From positions 30,252-94,251 of the forward strand of contig NZ_SUTM01000002.1 of NCBI RefSeq assembly GCF_015062935.1: a DNA stretch of 64,000 nt. The letters are read 5' to 3'. The translations under genes and the position numbers were made by a program. Origin of the DNA: Methanobrevibacter sp. Its GTDB lineage: Archaea; Methanobacteriota; Methanobacteria; Methanobacteriales; Methanobacteriaceae. Each line of letters starts with the position of its first letter. Within the stretch, counting starts at the first letter, position 1. This document shows, in pieces, positions 10,886 through 19,232 of the stretch. The notes under the pieces were generated by a model, which worked only from the letters and a program-made list of their open reading frames with translations, had not been told where the DNA came from and did not search any database.

Positions 10886-11299
10886 TTAGAAGTATCTTTC
10901 AAGGATTCCTTCTAGGATTTTGTAGTGACGACCTTCGTCTTTGGAACTTTCACGGAAGAAATCAGCTGCAGTTTCGATACCTGCTTCCTGAGCTTTTTCG
11001 GAAGCTTCTCTTTTTTCTGCATTAGCCATTTTTTCTCCACCCATCATCCATTCGATGTTTTCTTTGAGGGTTGGTTTGATGATTCCGTTCATTTCACAGA
11101 ATCTTGCAGCGTGTTCAGCTTCTTCCCAAGCTAATCTTTTGAATACTTCAGCTAATTCCCCATAACCTTCACGGGAAGCTTGTCTGGACATGGCTAAGTA
11201 GATACCTACTTCGTTGGTTTCTCCTTCAAAGTTTCCTGCAACGAATTTTTCTACAGGGGTTCCTTTTGTAATTCCGATTTCATGTTCGTATTTAACCAT
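10886..11299 (-). CDS. Rubrerythrin-like diiron protein without rubredoxin domain
   Basis: Ferritin-like four-helix protein, 137 residues, probably reducing peroxide. Diiron ligands are visible as E in [14 protein letters not shown] (about 58-62) and a distal ESSKDEGRH. The C-terminal rubredoxin domain of classical rubrerythrin is absent, as in the Rlp protein of the Methanothermobacter fpaA-rlp-rub operon. The start is set by GGTGATAAT-ATG. It follows the F420H2 oxidase gene by 10 nt and is surely co-transcribed with it. Confidence 0.92.
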   Translation of the reverse strand: MVKYEHEIGITKGTPVEKFVAGNFEGETNEVGIYLAMSRQASREGYGELAEVFKRLAWEEAEHAARFCEMNGIIKPTLKENIEWMMGGEKMANAEKREASEKAQEAGIETAADFFRESSKDEGRHYKILEGILERYF

Positions 11300-11309
11300 A
11301 TTATCACCA

Positions 11310-12536
11310 TTATAATTCTTTACATGCCTGAGCTAATTTTTTACCTAACTCGTAGCTTGCTTCATCTTCATCAGCGGTTGGTACAAAGTAGATTTCCTGA
11401 GTGTCAACAATATCGAATCCGCAGTTTCCTAATTCTTCAGCGAGTTTTGCAGGAGCTCCTCCTCTTCCGCCCATGGAACCGAAGGTAACTGCTTTTCTTT
11501 CAATACCTGTTCTGTTGAAGAGTAATCCTTTAAGGTAGTACATGATGTCCCCGATACTTGGGTATGGCACATCGTTGATTGTAGGGTCTCCAACAGCAAT
11601 TCCTTTACTGGTTAGGATACTTTTGACGATTTCGGATCTTTCATCTTCGTGCAAGAAGAAGATTTCCACATCATATCCTTCAGACATTGCACCTTCAGCA
11701 ATTTCATGAGCCATTTGCTGGGTTGAGTAGTGCATGGTGTCATAGATGATTGTGATTTTGTCTTCACATACACCGGTAGCCCAGTTCTGGTAAGCTCCGA
11801 TAATTTGCATTGGGTCGGTCCAGATTTGACCGTGGGATGGTGCAATCATTTTGATTTGATCAAGTAAACCTAATTCGACTACTTCATTTAGTTTTTTGAG
11901 AACTAATTTGGAAAGTGGTGTAATTAAGTTTGCGTAGAATTTCTGAGCTGCATCCATTAACACGTTTTCAGGGATTTCATCTGAGAATCTTTTGGTGAAA
12001 CATAAGTGCTGACCGAATGCGTCGTTAGGGAATAAGATACCGGTTTCATCAGCAAGCAATGTAAACATGCTGTCAGGCCAGTGTAGGAGGAATGCATCTA
12101 AGAATGCTAAGGTTCTTCCGCCAACATCTAATGAATCTCCGGTTCCTACAGTGATGAATTCTGCTCCTTCAAGTGCAGGGTAGTGTTTTAATAAACCTTT
12201 CACTGCGATTTCGGTACAGTAAATTGGTGCTTCAGGGAATCTTTTGTGTAAGTCCACTAAAACACCAGAGTGATCTTTTTCAACGTGGTTTTGAATAATG
12301 TAGTCAACTTTAACTTCTTTTCCTTCTTGAGCGAAAGCATCGTCGATACGTGCCATCATTTCTTTGGTTTTACCAGGATAAGCGTTATCAATAAGTGCTA
12401 CTTTGTCTTCTCCAAATACTAAATATGCGTTGTAGGTTGTTCCGTCTAAGGTGTAACCGTGGTATGTTCTTAAGTCCCAATCGAGTACACCGATCCAGTA
12501 TACTCCATCAGCTATTTTTTGAGCATTAGCTTTCAT
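11310..12536 (-). CDS. fprA: Coenzyme F420H2 oxidase FprA (A-type flavoprotein)
   Basis: Reduces O2 to water with F420H2, protecting a strict anaerobe. The 408 residues have a metallo-beta-lactamase domain carrying the diiron ligands (NHVEKDHSG near residue 85, a His in HWPDSMF near 150, APSHGQIW near 230). A flavodoxin domain with the FMN loop [11 protein letters not shown] (about 260-270) and GGRGGAP follows. It leads a two-gene operon with the rubrerythrin-like protein. A CGAA/TTCG palindrome next to its TATA box and an msvR gene 14 kb away suggest redox control. Confidence 0.96.
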   Translation of the reverse strand: MKANAQKIADGVYWIGVLDWDLRTYHGYTLDGTTYNAYLVFGEDKVALIDNAYPGKTKEMMARIDDAFAQEGKEVKVDYIIQNHVEKDHSGVLVDLHKRFPEAPIYCTEIAVKGLLKHYPALEGAEFITVGTGDSLDVGGRTLAFLDAFLLHWPDSMFTLLADETGILFPNDAFGQHLCFTKRFSDEIPENVLMDAAQKFYANLITPLSKLVLKKLNEVVELGLLDQIKMIAPSHGQIWTDPMQIIGAYQNWATGVCEDKITIIYDTMHYSTQQMAHEIAEGAMSEGYDVEIFFLHEDERSEIVKSILTSKGIAVGDPTINDVPYPSIGDIMYYLKGLLFNRTGIERKAVTFGSMGGRGGAPAKLAEELGNCGFDIVDTQEIYFVPTADEDEASYELGKKLAQACKEL

Positions 12537-12608
12537 TTTAATCTACCATTTAAAAGTTTTATTCATTTGATTAAATCATATGAATTGTTATTATTTTCTT
12601 ATTTATTA

Positions 12609-12644
12609 TTATATATAATTTTGTTTTATACGAATAGTTCGTTA
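12609..12644 (-). promoter_or_regulatory. fprA promoter with CGAAT-A-GTTCG palindrome
   Basis: On the minus strand the TATA element lies at 12609-12619 (TTATATATAAT). Just upstream is TACGAATAGTTCGTTA (12629-12644), a near-perfect palindrome. The same core occurs at msvR (26012-26024). MsvR is known to bind TTCG-containing boxes at fpaA and msvR in Methanothermobacter; assigning this site to MsvR is inference. Confidence 0.55.
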
Positions 12645-12683
12645 TTATAGTGGCTTTTTCAAGAGGGTATAGTTATTAATTAA

Positions 12684-12699
12684 GTGGCTTTCATGCCAC
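12684..12699. promoter_or_regulatory. GTGGC-N6-GCCAC palindrome, candidate HxlR operator
   Basis: A perfect inverted repeat (GTGGC 12684-12688, GCCAC 12695-12699) extended by flanking TTAA on both sides. It stands 45 bp before the tautomerase ATG. Related AGTGGC half-sites lie at 12649 and, on the minus strand, near 13420 between the HxlR and MFS genes. Confidence 0.4.
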
Positions 12700-12744
12700 A
12701 TTAACTTTTTATTTAGAAAAATTTAATTTTCAATTGGTGATAAT

Positions 12745-12930
12745 ATGCCAGTTATAAGTTTTGATATAGGAGAATTAACAAAAGAGCAAAAAGAAATTTT
12801 AGCAAAAGAATTCAGCGAATCTGCTTCAAGAGTCACAGGCCTTCCGATAGAAATGATATATGTGCTGTTCAACGAAAGGAAATTTGACAATGTTGGAGTC
12901 GGTGGTGTTCTTTTAAGTAATCAGGAATAG
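12745..12930 (+). CDS. 4-oxalocrotonate tautomerase family protein
   Basis: A 61-residue small tautomerase. After removal of Met the protein starts with the catalytic Pro (MPVISFDIG), and the family pattern LTKEQKEIL...VTGLPIEMIYVLFNE is intact. The physiological substrate in methanogens is unknown. Start context TTGGTGATAAT-ATG. Its neighbours, a convergent HxlR regulator and an MFS exporter, suggest a shared role in handling a reactive small molecule (inference). Confidence 0.88.
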   Translation: MPVISFDIGELTKEQKEILAKEFSESASRVTGLPIEMIYVLFNERKFDNVGVGGVLLSNQE

Positions 12931-12955
12931 ATGGATTTTTAAAAATTCATTCTTT

Positions 12956-13414
12956 TCATTTTAAATCCAATATTTCCTTATACATTTCTTTCAATTCTTT
13001 TTTTTCATATTCCGAATAATGTTCGTTGTCGACATCCGTTTCAAGAGCAAACAGTAACAGTTCATAGAATACCTTATTCAGTGACCTTCCCTTTTTGGTT
13101 AGGAAATATTGGGTATTTTTTGGATCATTGCCCTCATTTGTCTTGTAAATAAGACCATTATCCTGCATTGTCTTAAGGCATCTTGACAGTGCCTTGTTGT
13201 CCAGTGAGGGTCTGTTGACTTTAAATTCATTGAAATGGCTTTTTCCTAAAAATAGGTCTCTTAAAACATGCAGTGTCCATTTGTTGCTCATGAATTTGAG
13301 AGTGTCTTCCAGTGGGTTTCGTTCATACTTTTTTTCGTAATATGCAAGTTTTTTTGGATTTAAAGTCATGTTTATTGTTATATATGTTTTAATATTAAGT
13401 TTTTTAGATGTCAT
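12956..13414 (-). CDS. HxlR-family winged-helix transcriptional regulator
   Basis: A winged-helix regulator of about 152 residues with the HxlR core: LKFMSNKWTLHVLRDLFLG, LDNKALSRCLKTMQDNGLI and a C-terminal dimer helix. The cysteine that many redox-sensing HxlR proteins carry before the first helix is Asn here (YERNPLEDT). The start is uncertain: ATG 13414 suits an AT-rich TATA around 13445-13455, GTG 13423 is also open, and ATG 13369 would give the usual short family N-terminus. It is divergent from the MFS gene and probably controls it. Confidence 0.85.
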   Translation of the reverse strand: MTSKKLNIKTYITINMTLNPKKLAYYEKKYERNPLEDTLKFMSNKWTLHVLRDLFLGKSHFNEFKVNRPSLDNKALSRCLKTMQDNGLIYKTNEGNDPKNTQYFLTKKGRSLNKVFYELLLFALETDVDNEHYSEYEKKELKEMYKEILDLK

Positions 13415-13485
13415 TGATGCCACTTTATCTTTAAATACCCTATTTTTTAAATATTTGATTAGAAAATTTTAATTGGTGCGATAAT

Positions 13486-14691
13486 ATGAATGATAATGAG
13501 ATAGTCATGACTAAATTCCTGGCGATACTGTTTGCGATATGTTCAGGTCTTGCAATAGGTAATCTGTACTGGGCCCAGCCGTTGCTTGTCCAGATAATGG
13601 ATGGTTTCGGTCTTCCCGCAGCAAATGGGGGACTTCTGGTTACTGCAACCCAAATAGGCTATGCGATGGGAATTCTCTTTATTTTGCCTTTGGGCGATTT
13701 TGTTCGAAGAAAACGTATGATAGCTATTGTAATGGTTCTGTCCGTATTGGCTTTGGTCTCCTGTGCCATATCTCCTTCATTTATCATATTGTCACTGTCA
13801 CTCTTCAGTATGGGGATTGTAACAATTTCCGGTCAAATCATATTGCCTCTTGCAGGGGATTTGAGCCGTGAGGATGAACGTGGCCACATCGTTGGAATTG
13901 TATCATCCGGAATAACAACCGGTATCCTCTTTTCAAGGTTTGCAAGTGGCATCATTGCAGGATTTTGGGGATGGAGATCAGTTTATGTAATAGCGGCCGC
14001 CTTGAATCTGGTCATGGTTTTGGTAATGATTTATGTATTGCCGGAAATTCCTGCAAAAAACAAATTTAAATCATATGGGAAACTTTTGGCAAGTGTTTTC
14101 ACCACCTTTAAAAATCATAGGTCCTTGCCGAACATATTACTGCACTCAGGACTTATATTCGGTTTGATTTTCAACATATTCTGGACTTCCTTAACATTTC
14201 TTCTGTCCGCAGATCCATTTAACTATAACACGTTCCAAATTGGGCTTGTAAGTCTGGCAGGTCTTGCAGCGGCAGTATTTGGTGTGGGAATCGGAAAATT
14301 GCAGGACAAAGGCTTGAGCATACCTGCGCTCGGAGCGTTCATTGTGGTTTGCCTTGTTAGTATGGTGTGCGGCTTTGCATTCAGTGATTCAATAGTTGCC
14401 ATTGTGATTGTTGCAGCGGTACTTTCAGTTGCAGTTCAGGGAGTAAGCGTCTTGACCCAGACAAGATTGTTTAACTTATCTCAGGGTGAGCGCAGCAGAC
14501 TGAATACGGTTTTTGTTGTGAATAACTTTATATTTGGGGCTGTCGGAAGTGCTCTTGCATCTCTTTTATGGTCATTGGGGGGATGGTCATATGTAATGAT
14601 GGCAGCTAGTGCGGTTTCTGTTGTGGCATTGATTGTCTGGTTGTTTTCAAGAAGTAAATTTAAATATGCTGATGAATCATTGGATAATTAG
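13486..14691 (+). CDS. MFS transporter, 12-TM drug-exporter type
   Basis: Major facilitator with 401 residues and about 12 hydrophobic segments. The first inter-helix loop has GDFVRRKRM, the A-motif position, and WGWRSVYVIAAALN follows in helices 5-6. It resembles sugar/drug efflux carriers; substrate unknown. Start context GGTGCGATAAT-ATG. It is divergent from the HxlR regulator, a common efflux pump and repressor arrangement. Confidence 0.9.
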   Translation: MNDNEIVMTKFLAILFAICSGLAIGNLYWAQPLLVQIMDGFGLPAANGGLLVTATQIGYAMGILFILPLGDFVRRKRMIAIVMVLSVLALVSCAISPSFIILSLSLFSMGIVTISGQIILPLAGDLSREDERGHIVGIVSSGITTGILFSRFASGIIAGFWGWRSVYVIAAALNLVMVLVMIYVLPEIPAKNKFKSYGKLLASVFTTFKNHRSLPNILLHSGLIFGLIFNIFWTSLTFLLSADPFNYNTFQIGLVSLAGLAAAVFGVGIGKLQDKGLSIPALGAFIVVCLVSMVCGFAFSDSIVAIVIVAAVLSVAVQGVSVLTQTRLFNLSQGERSRLNTVFVVNNFIFGAVGSALASLLWSLGGWSYVMMAASAVSVVALIVWLFSRSKFKYADESLDN

Positions 14692-14750
14692 TTATTTTTG
14701 CTTCCAATATCTAATTTTTTAAATTTTTCTTTCTATTAATTATATATTTG

Positions 14751-14815
14751 AGTTTTAGTGGGCAAATCGATAAGTATTCGAACTATATCATACGTTTTAT
14801 ATGAATTATTCGTAT
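14751..14815. repeat. Island repeat, copy A
   Basis: Starts AGTTTTAGTG, continues with AAATCGATAAGTATT and ends in a degenerate palindrome GAATTATTCGTAT. Positions 14779-14801 are identical to 15733-15755 in copy B. The first part matches copies C (17895) and D (20604). It lies 60 bp after the MFS stop and before the toxin-antitoxin promoter; nothing else is visible in the 294-bp spacer 14692-14985. Confidence 0.55.
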
Positions 14816-14854
14816 TTTTATAGATTTTGTCTTTGGGAAATTTCTTTTATAAAA

Positions 14855-14925
14855 ATTGCTCTACTTTTGTAAAATTGCTTTAACTTTATAATATTGTATT
14901 CATTTAAAACAAAAACCTTATAAAA
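14855..14925 (+). promoter_or_regulatory. Island-type promoter, 19-bp triple repeat (toxin-antitoxin operon)
   Basis: ATTGCT at 14855, ATTGCT at 14874 and ATTGTA at 14893 are each exactly 19 bp apart. The last repeat runs straight into TTTAAAACAAAAACC and TTATAAAA (14918-14925), a BRE/TATA block. The same arrangement occurs upstream of 17692, 19331 and 23311. TATA to ATG is about 60 bp. Confidence 0.7.
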
Positions 14926-14985
14926 TTTGTAATTTAACATAATATTAAATTAAATTTTTTAAAATATAAAATAAAGGTTTTAAAA

Positions 14986-15297
14986 ATGAGAGATTATTCT
15001 ATTGAAGAGGCAATTGAAATAATTAATTCATGTGATCAATCGTTCATGCCTGATACTAAACATTTTGATGTTAGGAATATTCAACGGATTGGAGATTTTG
15101 GCTTAATCTTTGAAACATTCTTACACAATCCATTAATGGGGATTATCAAGCAAGATTACAATAAATTTAGATTATATTTTGAACACAATCAGAGACCTAC
15201 AAAAGATATATCATTAGTGATAGGTATAAATGATAATAAAGATGTGAAGTTTGTAACTGTTATGGAAACTTATAGAAATCAAAGGGTGAGAAAATGA
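14986..15297 (+). CDS. Small RNase-like toxin candidate (DUF4258-like)
   Basis: A 103-residue protein with an N-terminal helix, a central TKHFDVRNIQRI element, a beta-rich middle (KFRLYFEH) and a basic tail VTVMETYRNQRVRK. This general pattern is that of DUF4258/RelE-like toxins, which are mRNA interferases in other systems; the family assignment is by eye. It overlaps the next gene by 4 nt (ATGA), the usual toxin-first arrangement with a DUF2283 partner. RBS AAGGTT. Transcribed from the 19-bp-repeat promoter. Confidence 0.6.
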   Translation: MRDYSIEEAIEIINSCDQSFMPDTKHFDVRNIQRIGDFGLIFETFLHNPLMGIIKQDYNKFRLYFEHNQRPTKDISLVIGINDNKDVKFVTVMETYRNQRVRK

Positions 15298-15659
15298 ACA
15301 ACAAAGTAGTATATGATTATGACCATCAAGGGGACTCATTATTCATATATTGTGTTGATGATTATGAATATGAAGTTTCACTTGAATTGGACAATGATGT
15401 GATTCTGGATATTGATAAAGAAGGTAAGCCTGTTGCATTTGAATTTCTAAACGCATCTAAAATATTCAATCTGGATAAAAGTCATTTTAATAATTTAACT
15501 AAAATTACTATTCAATCAATAATCACTGAAGAAGCTATAAATTTAAAAGTCAAATTAGCAGTTCCGGTCCATAATAAAACACAAACTTTTGGAATGAATA
15601 GAATCACAACTAATTTAAATGGTATTCCTGCTATTGAATCTGAACTGGTTACAGCATAA
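15294..15659 (+). CDS. DUF2283-type antitoxin candidate
   Basis: A 121-residue protein with the DUF2283 pattern YDHQGDSLFIY, then DNDVILDIDKEGKPVAFEFLNASKI around residues 33-60. DUF2283 proteins are often encoded next to DUF4258 proteins and are thought to neutralise them. The last 50 residues extend past the usual short domain and may be the toxin-binding part (inference). RBS GTGAG lies inside the upstream gene. Confidence 0.65.
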   Translation: MNNKVVYDYDHQGDSLFIYCVDDYEYEVSLELDNDVILDIDKEGKPVAFEFLNASKIFNLDKSHFNNLTKITIQSIITEEAINLKVKLAVPVHNKTQTFGMNRITTNLNGIPAIESELVTA

Positions 15660-15706
15660 CATTATTTACTCTTTAAACCACATAATTATTTAAAAATAAT
15701 ATGTTG

Positions 15707-15768
15707 AGATTTACTAAAAATTGATAATGTTGCGAACTATATCATACGTTTTATACGAACGTTCGTAT
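15707..15768. repeat. Island repeat, copy B
   Basis: Contains a 23-bp block (15733-15755) identical to copy A and ends in the perfect palindrome ATACGAACGTTCGTAT (15753-15768). It sits between two convergent genes, 48 bp after the antitoxin stop and 17 bp before the ATPase gene end, so it is not an obvious promoter. Confidence 0.55.
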
Positions 15769-15784
15769 TAATTTTACACATGTC

Positions 15785-16975
15785 TCATATGTTTCTGTAG
15801 GGATAAATTCCTTTCTCATTAAATTCTAATTCTAACCATCTTTTAAGAATCGGTTCTGAAATCTCGTATAAACCGTTATTTAGTATTATAAGGCCCTGAT
15901 TTTGAAGGTTATTTAAGTAATTGCTTAATGACCCTGTTGATATTCCAAATTCATTTGCTATGTCAATTCTACGTAGGGGTTTTTCAAGCAAAATAATGAT
16001 TATTGTCTGTTCTCTAAATGATAATCTTGTCCACATGTTTATTAATTGAGAACTTATGGCCTGAATTTTTTTATCGAATTGTATTTTTATGGCATTTTCA
16101 TCTAATTGCTGATTGATTGGTAGAAGTGATGCAAATATATTAACATATGAGGGGGTTCCGGATGTGCATTGGTAGAATCTGTCAAAACCATCATCAGTAA
16201 ATATTATGTAGGGAGCTTTTTCAGATAAATAATTCCGTACTGTTTCTTTTTCGAATGGATTTAAGTGGATTGAAATCATTCTTCCGCCGAATGCTCCATT
16301 TTGACTTGCAATTTCGGAAATTAATTTATCTTGCATGCTCATTGATCCGGAAAATACATATGCTACATTTCTTTGATTTTGAATGTAACTTCTCAATTTC
16401 CATAAGAATGAATCTCTGTAGTCGTTTAATTCTCTTATGAGTTGGAATTCGTCAATGAAAATTAAAACACCTTTGATTTTGTCCAGATTTTTTTCATATA
16501 TTTTTTCGGGTAAATCCAGTACAAAATCCATAAGTTTTTCTTCGTTTGTCTCTTTTGAAAAAACAGGTATAGGTATTTTATCAATTTCTATGAATTCCTT
16601 GATGTTAAAGTCATTTGATTTAAAATATTTTTCTATTTGCTTATCTAGTGTGTTTAATCCTTTGCTTTTTGCTTCTTTAATAAATTCTTTGAAAATATGT
16701 TCCATCAAACCAATAATACTCATTTGATTTTTCTGATAACATTTGGATTTTGAAAAATCAATATAAACCACTAAATAGTCGTTGTCCATTTCTCGTTTTA
16801 ATTTTTTAAGAAAAACAGTTTTTCCAACACCTCTTATGCCTGTTAATAATAAATCAGGGGCATGACCCTGGCCTGTTGATTGTAGAAGGTTTTTAATATT
16901 TATTAATTCGCTTTTTCTATTGTAAAACTCTTCATCAGTTAAATTTTGATTAGTCCCCCAAGGTAAGTCGGTCAT
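15785..16975 (-). CDS. Archaeal-type ATPase with C-terminal winged helix
   Basis: A 396-residue P-loop protein of the archaeal ATPase_2 (STAND-like MNS) type. Walker A is GIRGVGKT (near residue 48), Walker B GVLIFIDEFQ (about 165-174), followed by a sensor-like VFSGSMS. The C-terminal 90 residues form a winged helix (LRRIDIANEFGISTGSLSNYLNNL). These proteins are expanded in archaeal accessory regions; function is unknown and a sensor/regulator or defence role is possible. RBS AGGAGC. Its promoter is bracketed by TACTAYA palindromes, which the winged helix might bind. Confidence 0.85.
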   Translation of the reverse strand: MTDLPWGTNQNLTDEEFYNRKSELINIKNLLQSTGQGHAPDLLLTGIRGVGKTVFLKKLKREMDNDYLVVYIDFSKSKCYQKNQMSIIGLMEHIFKEFIKEAKSKGLNTLDKQIEKYFKSNDFNIKEFIEIDKIPIPVFSKETNEEKLMDFVLDLPEKIYEKNLDKIKGVLIFIDEFQLIRELNDYRDSFLWKLRSYIQNQRNVAYVFSGSMSMQDKLISEIASQNGAFGGRMISIHLNPFEKETVRNYLSEKAPYIIFTDDGFDRFYQCTSGTPSYVNIFASLLPINQQLDENAIKIQFDKKIQAISSQLINMWTRLSFREQTIIIILLEKPLRRIDIANEFGISTGSLSNYLNNLQNQGLIILNNGLYEISEPILKRWLELEFNEKGIYPYRNI

Positions 16976-16993
16976 AATGTAAGCTCCTATATG

Positions 16994-17057
16994 TACTACA
17001 AATTGTAGTATGTTTATTTTATAATATAAATTTTAGTATATACTATAAAATATAGTA
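16994..17057 (-). promoter_or_regulatory. Palindromic operators bracketing the ATPase TATA box
   Basis: TACTACAAATTGTAGTA (16994-17010) has perfect 8-bp arms. TACTATAAAATATAGTA (17041-17057) has perfect 7-bp arms and is joined by the overlapping palindrome AGTATATACT (17034-17043). Between them, on the minus strand, lies the TATA-like TTTATATTATAAAA (about 17017-17030). The start-proximal palindrome would cover the transcription start. Confidence 0.6.
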
Positions 17058-17079
17058 TGATTTGAAGGTATTATAAATT

Positions 17080-17439
17080 TTAGAATATGTTTTTTTCTTC
17101 AACTAGTTCATTGATATGCTCTAGAAATTCTCTATCCACTAATCCATCATATTCGATGTCTGTTTCAGTATCTAATATTTTTTGAGTAGAAAGAATTTCC
17201 TGAAACCTTCCCTCAACTGGTGGAATGTCAATTATTCCAATAATGTCATCAGGATGTACTGTTTTTCTTTTATTGTCTCCTTTTCTAGTATATGTATCAA
17301 AATTACCTAATTCTTTTTCTAAATATTGTTTTAACCTTTTAAAAACCTCTAAATCTTCTTCATATGCTTCATCACTTGGAATAAATGAAAACCAAGATAA
17401 AGCAACTTCAATATCTTTCTGTAACTGATTTTTAGCCAT
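17080..17439 (-). CDS. Hypothetical acidic protein
   Basis: 119 residues, no recognised domain. Helical N-terminal half (KDIEVALSWFSFIPSDEAYEED), a basic stretch TRKGDNKRKT, then a PDDIIGIIDIPP segment and an acidic helical C-terminus. No signal peptide or membrane segment. Its start overlaps the end of the upstream coiled-coil gene by 8 nt, so the two are translationally coupled and driven by the 19-bp-repeat promoter at 17761-17830. Confidence 0.7.
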   Translation of the reverse strand: MAKNQLQKDIEVALSWFSFIPSDEAYEEDLEVFKRLKQYLEKELGNFDTYTRKGDNKRKTVHPDDIIGIIDIPPVEGRFQEILSTQKILDTETDIEYDGLVDREFLEHINELVEEKNIF

Positions 17440-17692
17440 CTATAATCATCTCTATGTCATTAAAATAATCCTTTACTTTTTGCAACAATTCTTTTGTGCT
17501 TTCCAATTTGAATTTCAAGCAATCATTTTCTTTTTTTAACTCAAGTATGCTGGAATCTATTGTTTCATCTGATTTCAGCAATTCATTTTCTTCATACAAT
17601 TTGTTTAATACATCACATAATTCTTTCCAAGTCAATTGTTTGCCGTTGTCCCATATGCCATTGCTTTCAATGATAAATCTTTCATTGACCAT
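17432..17692 (-). CDS. Small coiled-coil protein
   Basis: 86 residues: a short beta part (RFIIESNGIWDNGKQLT), then LTWKELCDVLNKLYEENELL leading into a coiled coil (about residues 30-80). Small proteins of this build (ordered N-terminus plus coiled coil) are frequent in Methanobrevibacter; function unknown. An ATG at 17698 sits directly against GAGGA, so ATG 17692, 6-7 nt downstream of it, is the better start. First gene of a two-gene unit. Confidence 0.75.
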   Translation of the reverse strand: MVNERFIIESNGIWDNGKQLTWKELCDVLNKLYEENELLKSDETIDSSILELKKENDCLKFKLESTKELLQKVKDYFNDIEMIIDG

Positions 17693-17760
17693 TTTCATTC
17701 CTCTATGAATTTATTTCACTTAATTAAAGAATAATTGATGATATAATATTAAATTAAAAA

Positions 17761-17830
17761 TAATATATAGTTTTTGTTTGAAATTAAAGCAATTTTATGA
17801 AGTGAAAGCAATATTACAATATCAAACAAT
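17761..17830 (-). promoter_or_regulatory. Island-type promoter, 19-bp repeat (17692 operon)
   Basis: Read on the minus strand, ATTGCT at 17812-17807 and ATTGCT at 17793-17788 are 19 bp apart. The second runs into TTTCAAACAAAAACTATATA with the TATA at 17761-17769. A third, weaker ATTGTT lies at 17830-17825 (18 bp). It is part of the 357-bp gap 17693-18049, which also holds repeat copy C and no gene that I can see. Confidence 0.7.
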
Positions 17831-17894
17831 GATTTCAATATTTTCAATGGTTTCAAAAGATTTAATAATAACTACAAAACAAATTTTGTATCCG

Positions 17895-17945
17895 AGTTTA
17901 CGTGCTTGAAATCGATAAGTACTGGAGTATTACGAATAGTTTGTT
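17895..17945. repeat. Island repeat, copy C
   Basis: AGTTTACGTGCTTGAAATCG, then ATAAGTACTGGAGTATTACG and AATAGTTTGTT. It matches copy A in its first part and copy D throughout, with an internal gap relative to A. It is located between two divergent genes. Confidence 0.5.
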
Positions 17946-18049
17946 TAGGTTTTAATAATATAATAGCACGATGTAAAATAATCATTACAATTAAATAGCA
18001 TGACAAAGATAAACTAAGAATATTATTATTTGTTAGTGGAGAGAGTATT

Positions 18050-19051
18050 TTGAGTGTAGAAACATTTGTGAGAAAAAACATATATTGCTTTAAGATTATT
18101 TTGGCAATTACAATGTTTCTATCATTGGTATATTTTTCACTATATCTGCAGGAATTTCTTGTTTACTCACCATTTACTCCATTTGGTATATTGATATGCC
18201 AAATTATAAGTTCTTCAATTGTTGCGCTTGTCATTGCATATTATATCGGCAAATCTAAAAATTTTCATATTGCACTTTCATGCATGCTGTTTGTTATTTT
18301 ATTAGTGGGGGTTTTTTTAGCTGAAAACGTTATGGCAAGCACATTCAGTTATAATCTTGATGGTGTGGAATACTGTTTGATATTTTTTTCACTATTTATT
18401 AGCTTGTTTTTTAGCTATAATCTGTATCAGGTCATGACTAATAAATGTGATTCCAGATTGAAGGTAAATTTCTGGAGCTTTTTGGTCTTTTGTGAATTGT
18501 CTTTTTTGTCAATGTTTGTATGTGAAGTGATATTTTATGAACTTACTCTTATATCATCATTAATCGATGCATTTTTAATATTCAATGCGTTTTATCTTGC
18601 ATTTAAGTTCAGTGTAGATATAACCTCTAGGGATTTAAAGATAATTGAATCAAAAAGGGTTGCTGAATTGAATAAAAAAGAAGAAGACATTGATATGCAA
18701 AAAGTAAAATTATGTTTCATGTTATCTTTTGTTTCATTGTTTGTAATCTCTTTTATTTTTTATAAATATTATAATGTTTTGCAACTGGATTCAAGGAGTT
18801 TTGCTGGAATAATTTTATTTGGATCTATAATAATCACTGCTTATTATTATAAAAAATCATTATTTTTGTCAATAATTGGAATTGGAATCGATGCGGGATT
18901 ATGGGCATTATTTGCTGGATTATTTACACTGGTCGGATACTTTAATATGAATCCCAAATTTTTATTCCCAATTTGGTTTTTTGAAGGTTTGACTTTAATT
19001 CTTATGCGTTTCGTCTTGAGATACAGGAGATTATCTGGAATAGGCTTTTAA
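18050..19051 (+). CDS. Unknown multispanning membrane protein
   Basis: 333 residues, extremely hydrophobic, about nine to ten membrane segments in two groups separated by a charged loop (about 200-225, with KRVAELNKKEEDIDMQ). No family recognised. The start is a TTG preceded by GGAGAG 8 nt upstream. Followed by a 280-bp spacer and an ATPase gene on the same strand. AT-rich codons and lack of core neighbours fit accessory DNA. Confidence 0.75.
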   Translation: MSVETFVRKNIYCFKIILAITMFLSLVYFSLYLQEFLVYSPFTPFGILICQIISSSIVALVIAYYIGKSKNFHIALSCMLFVILLVGVFLAENVMASTFSYNLDGVEYCLIFFSLFISLFFSYNLYQVMTNKCDSRLKVNFWSFLVFCELSFLSMFVCEVIFYELTLISSLIDAFLIFNAFYLAFKFSVDITSRDLKIIESKRVAELNKKEEDIDMQKVKLCFMLSFVSLFVISFIFYKYYNVLQLDSRSFAGIILFGSIIITAYYYKKSLFLSIIGIGIDAGLWALFAGLFTLVGYFNMNPKFLFPIWFFEGLTLILMRFVLRYRRLSGIGF

Positions 19052-19098
19052 TAGTTCTTATTTTAACAGTATTATTGATAAGTTAGAAATGTTAAATT

Positions 19099-19168
19099 AT
19101 TGATTTTATTTAGTAAAATTGTTTTTAATTCGTTAAATTGTTTTTATTTCAAACAAAAACTATATTTA
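19099..19168 (+). promoter_or_regulatory. Island-type promoter, 19-bp triple repeat (DUF4143 ATPase)
   Basis: ATTGAT at 19099, ATTGTT at 19118 and ATTGTT at 19137, exactly 19 bp apart. The last runs into TTTCAAACAAAAACTATATT with the TATA at 19161-19168. Transcription would start near 19190 and the leader would contain the 23-bp tandem array. Confidence 0.7.
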
Positions 19169-19232
19169 AGTTTCAAATTAACATATAATCCATAGTATGG
19201 AAACCTATATCTAATAGTATTTAAAATGTTTT

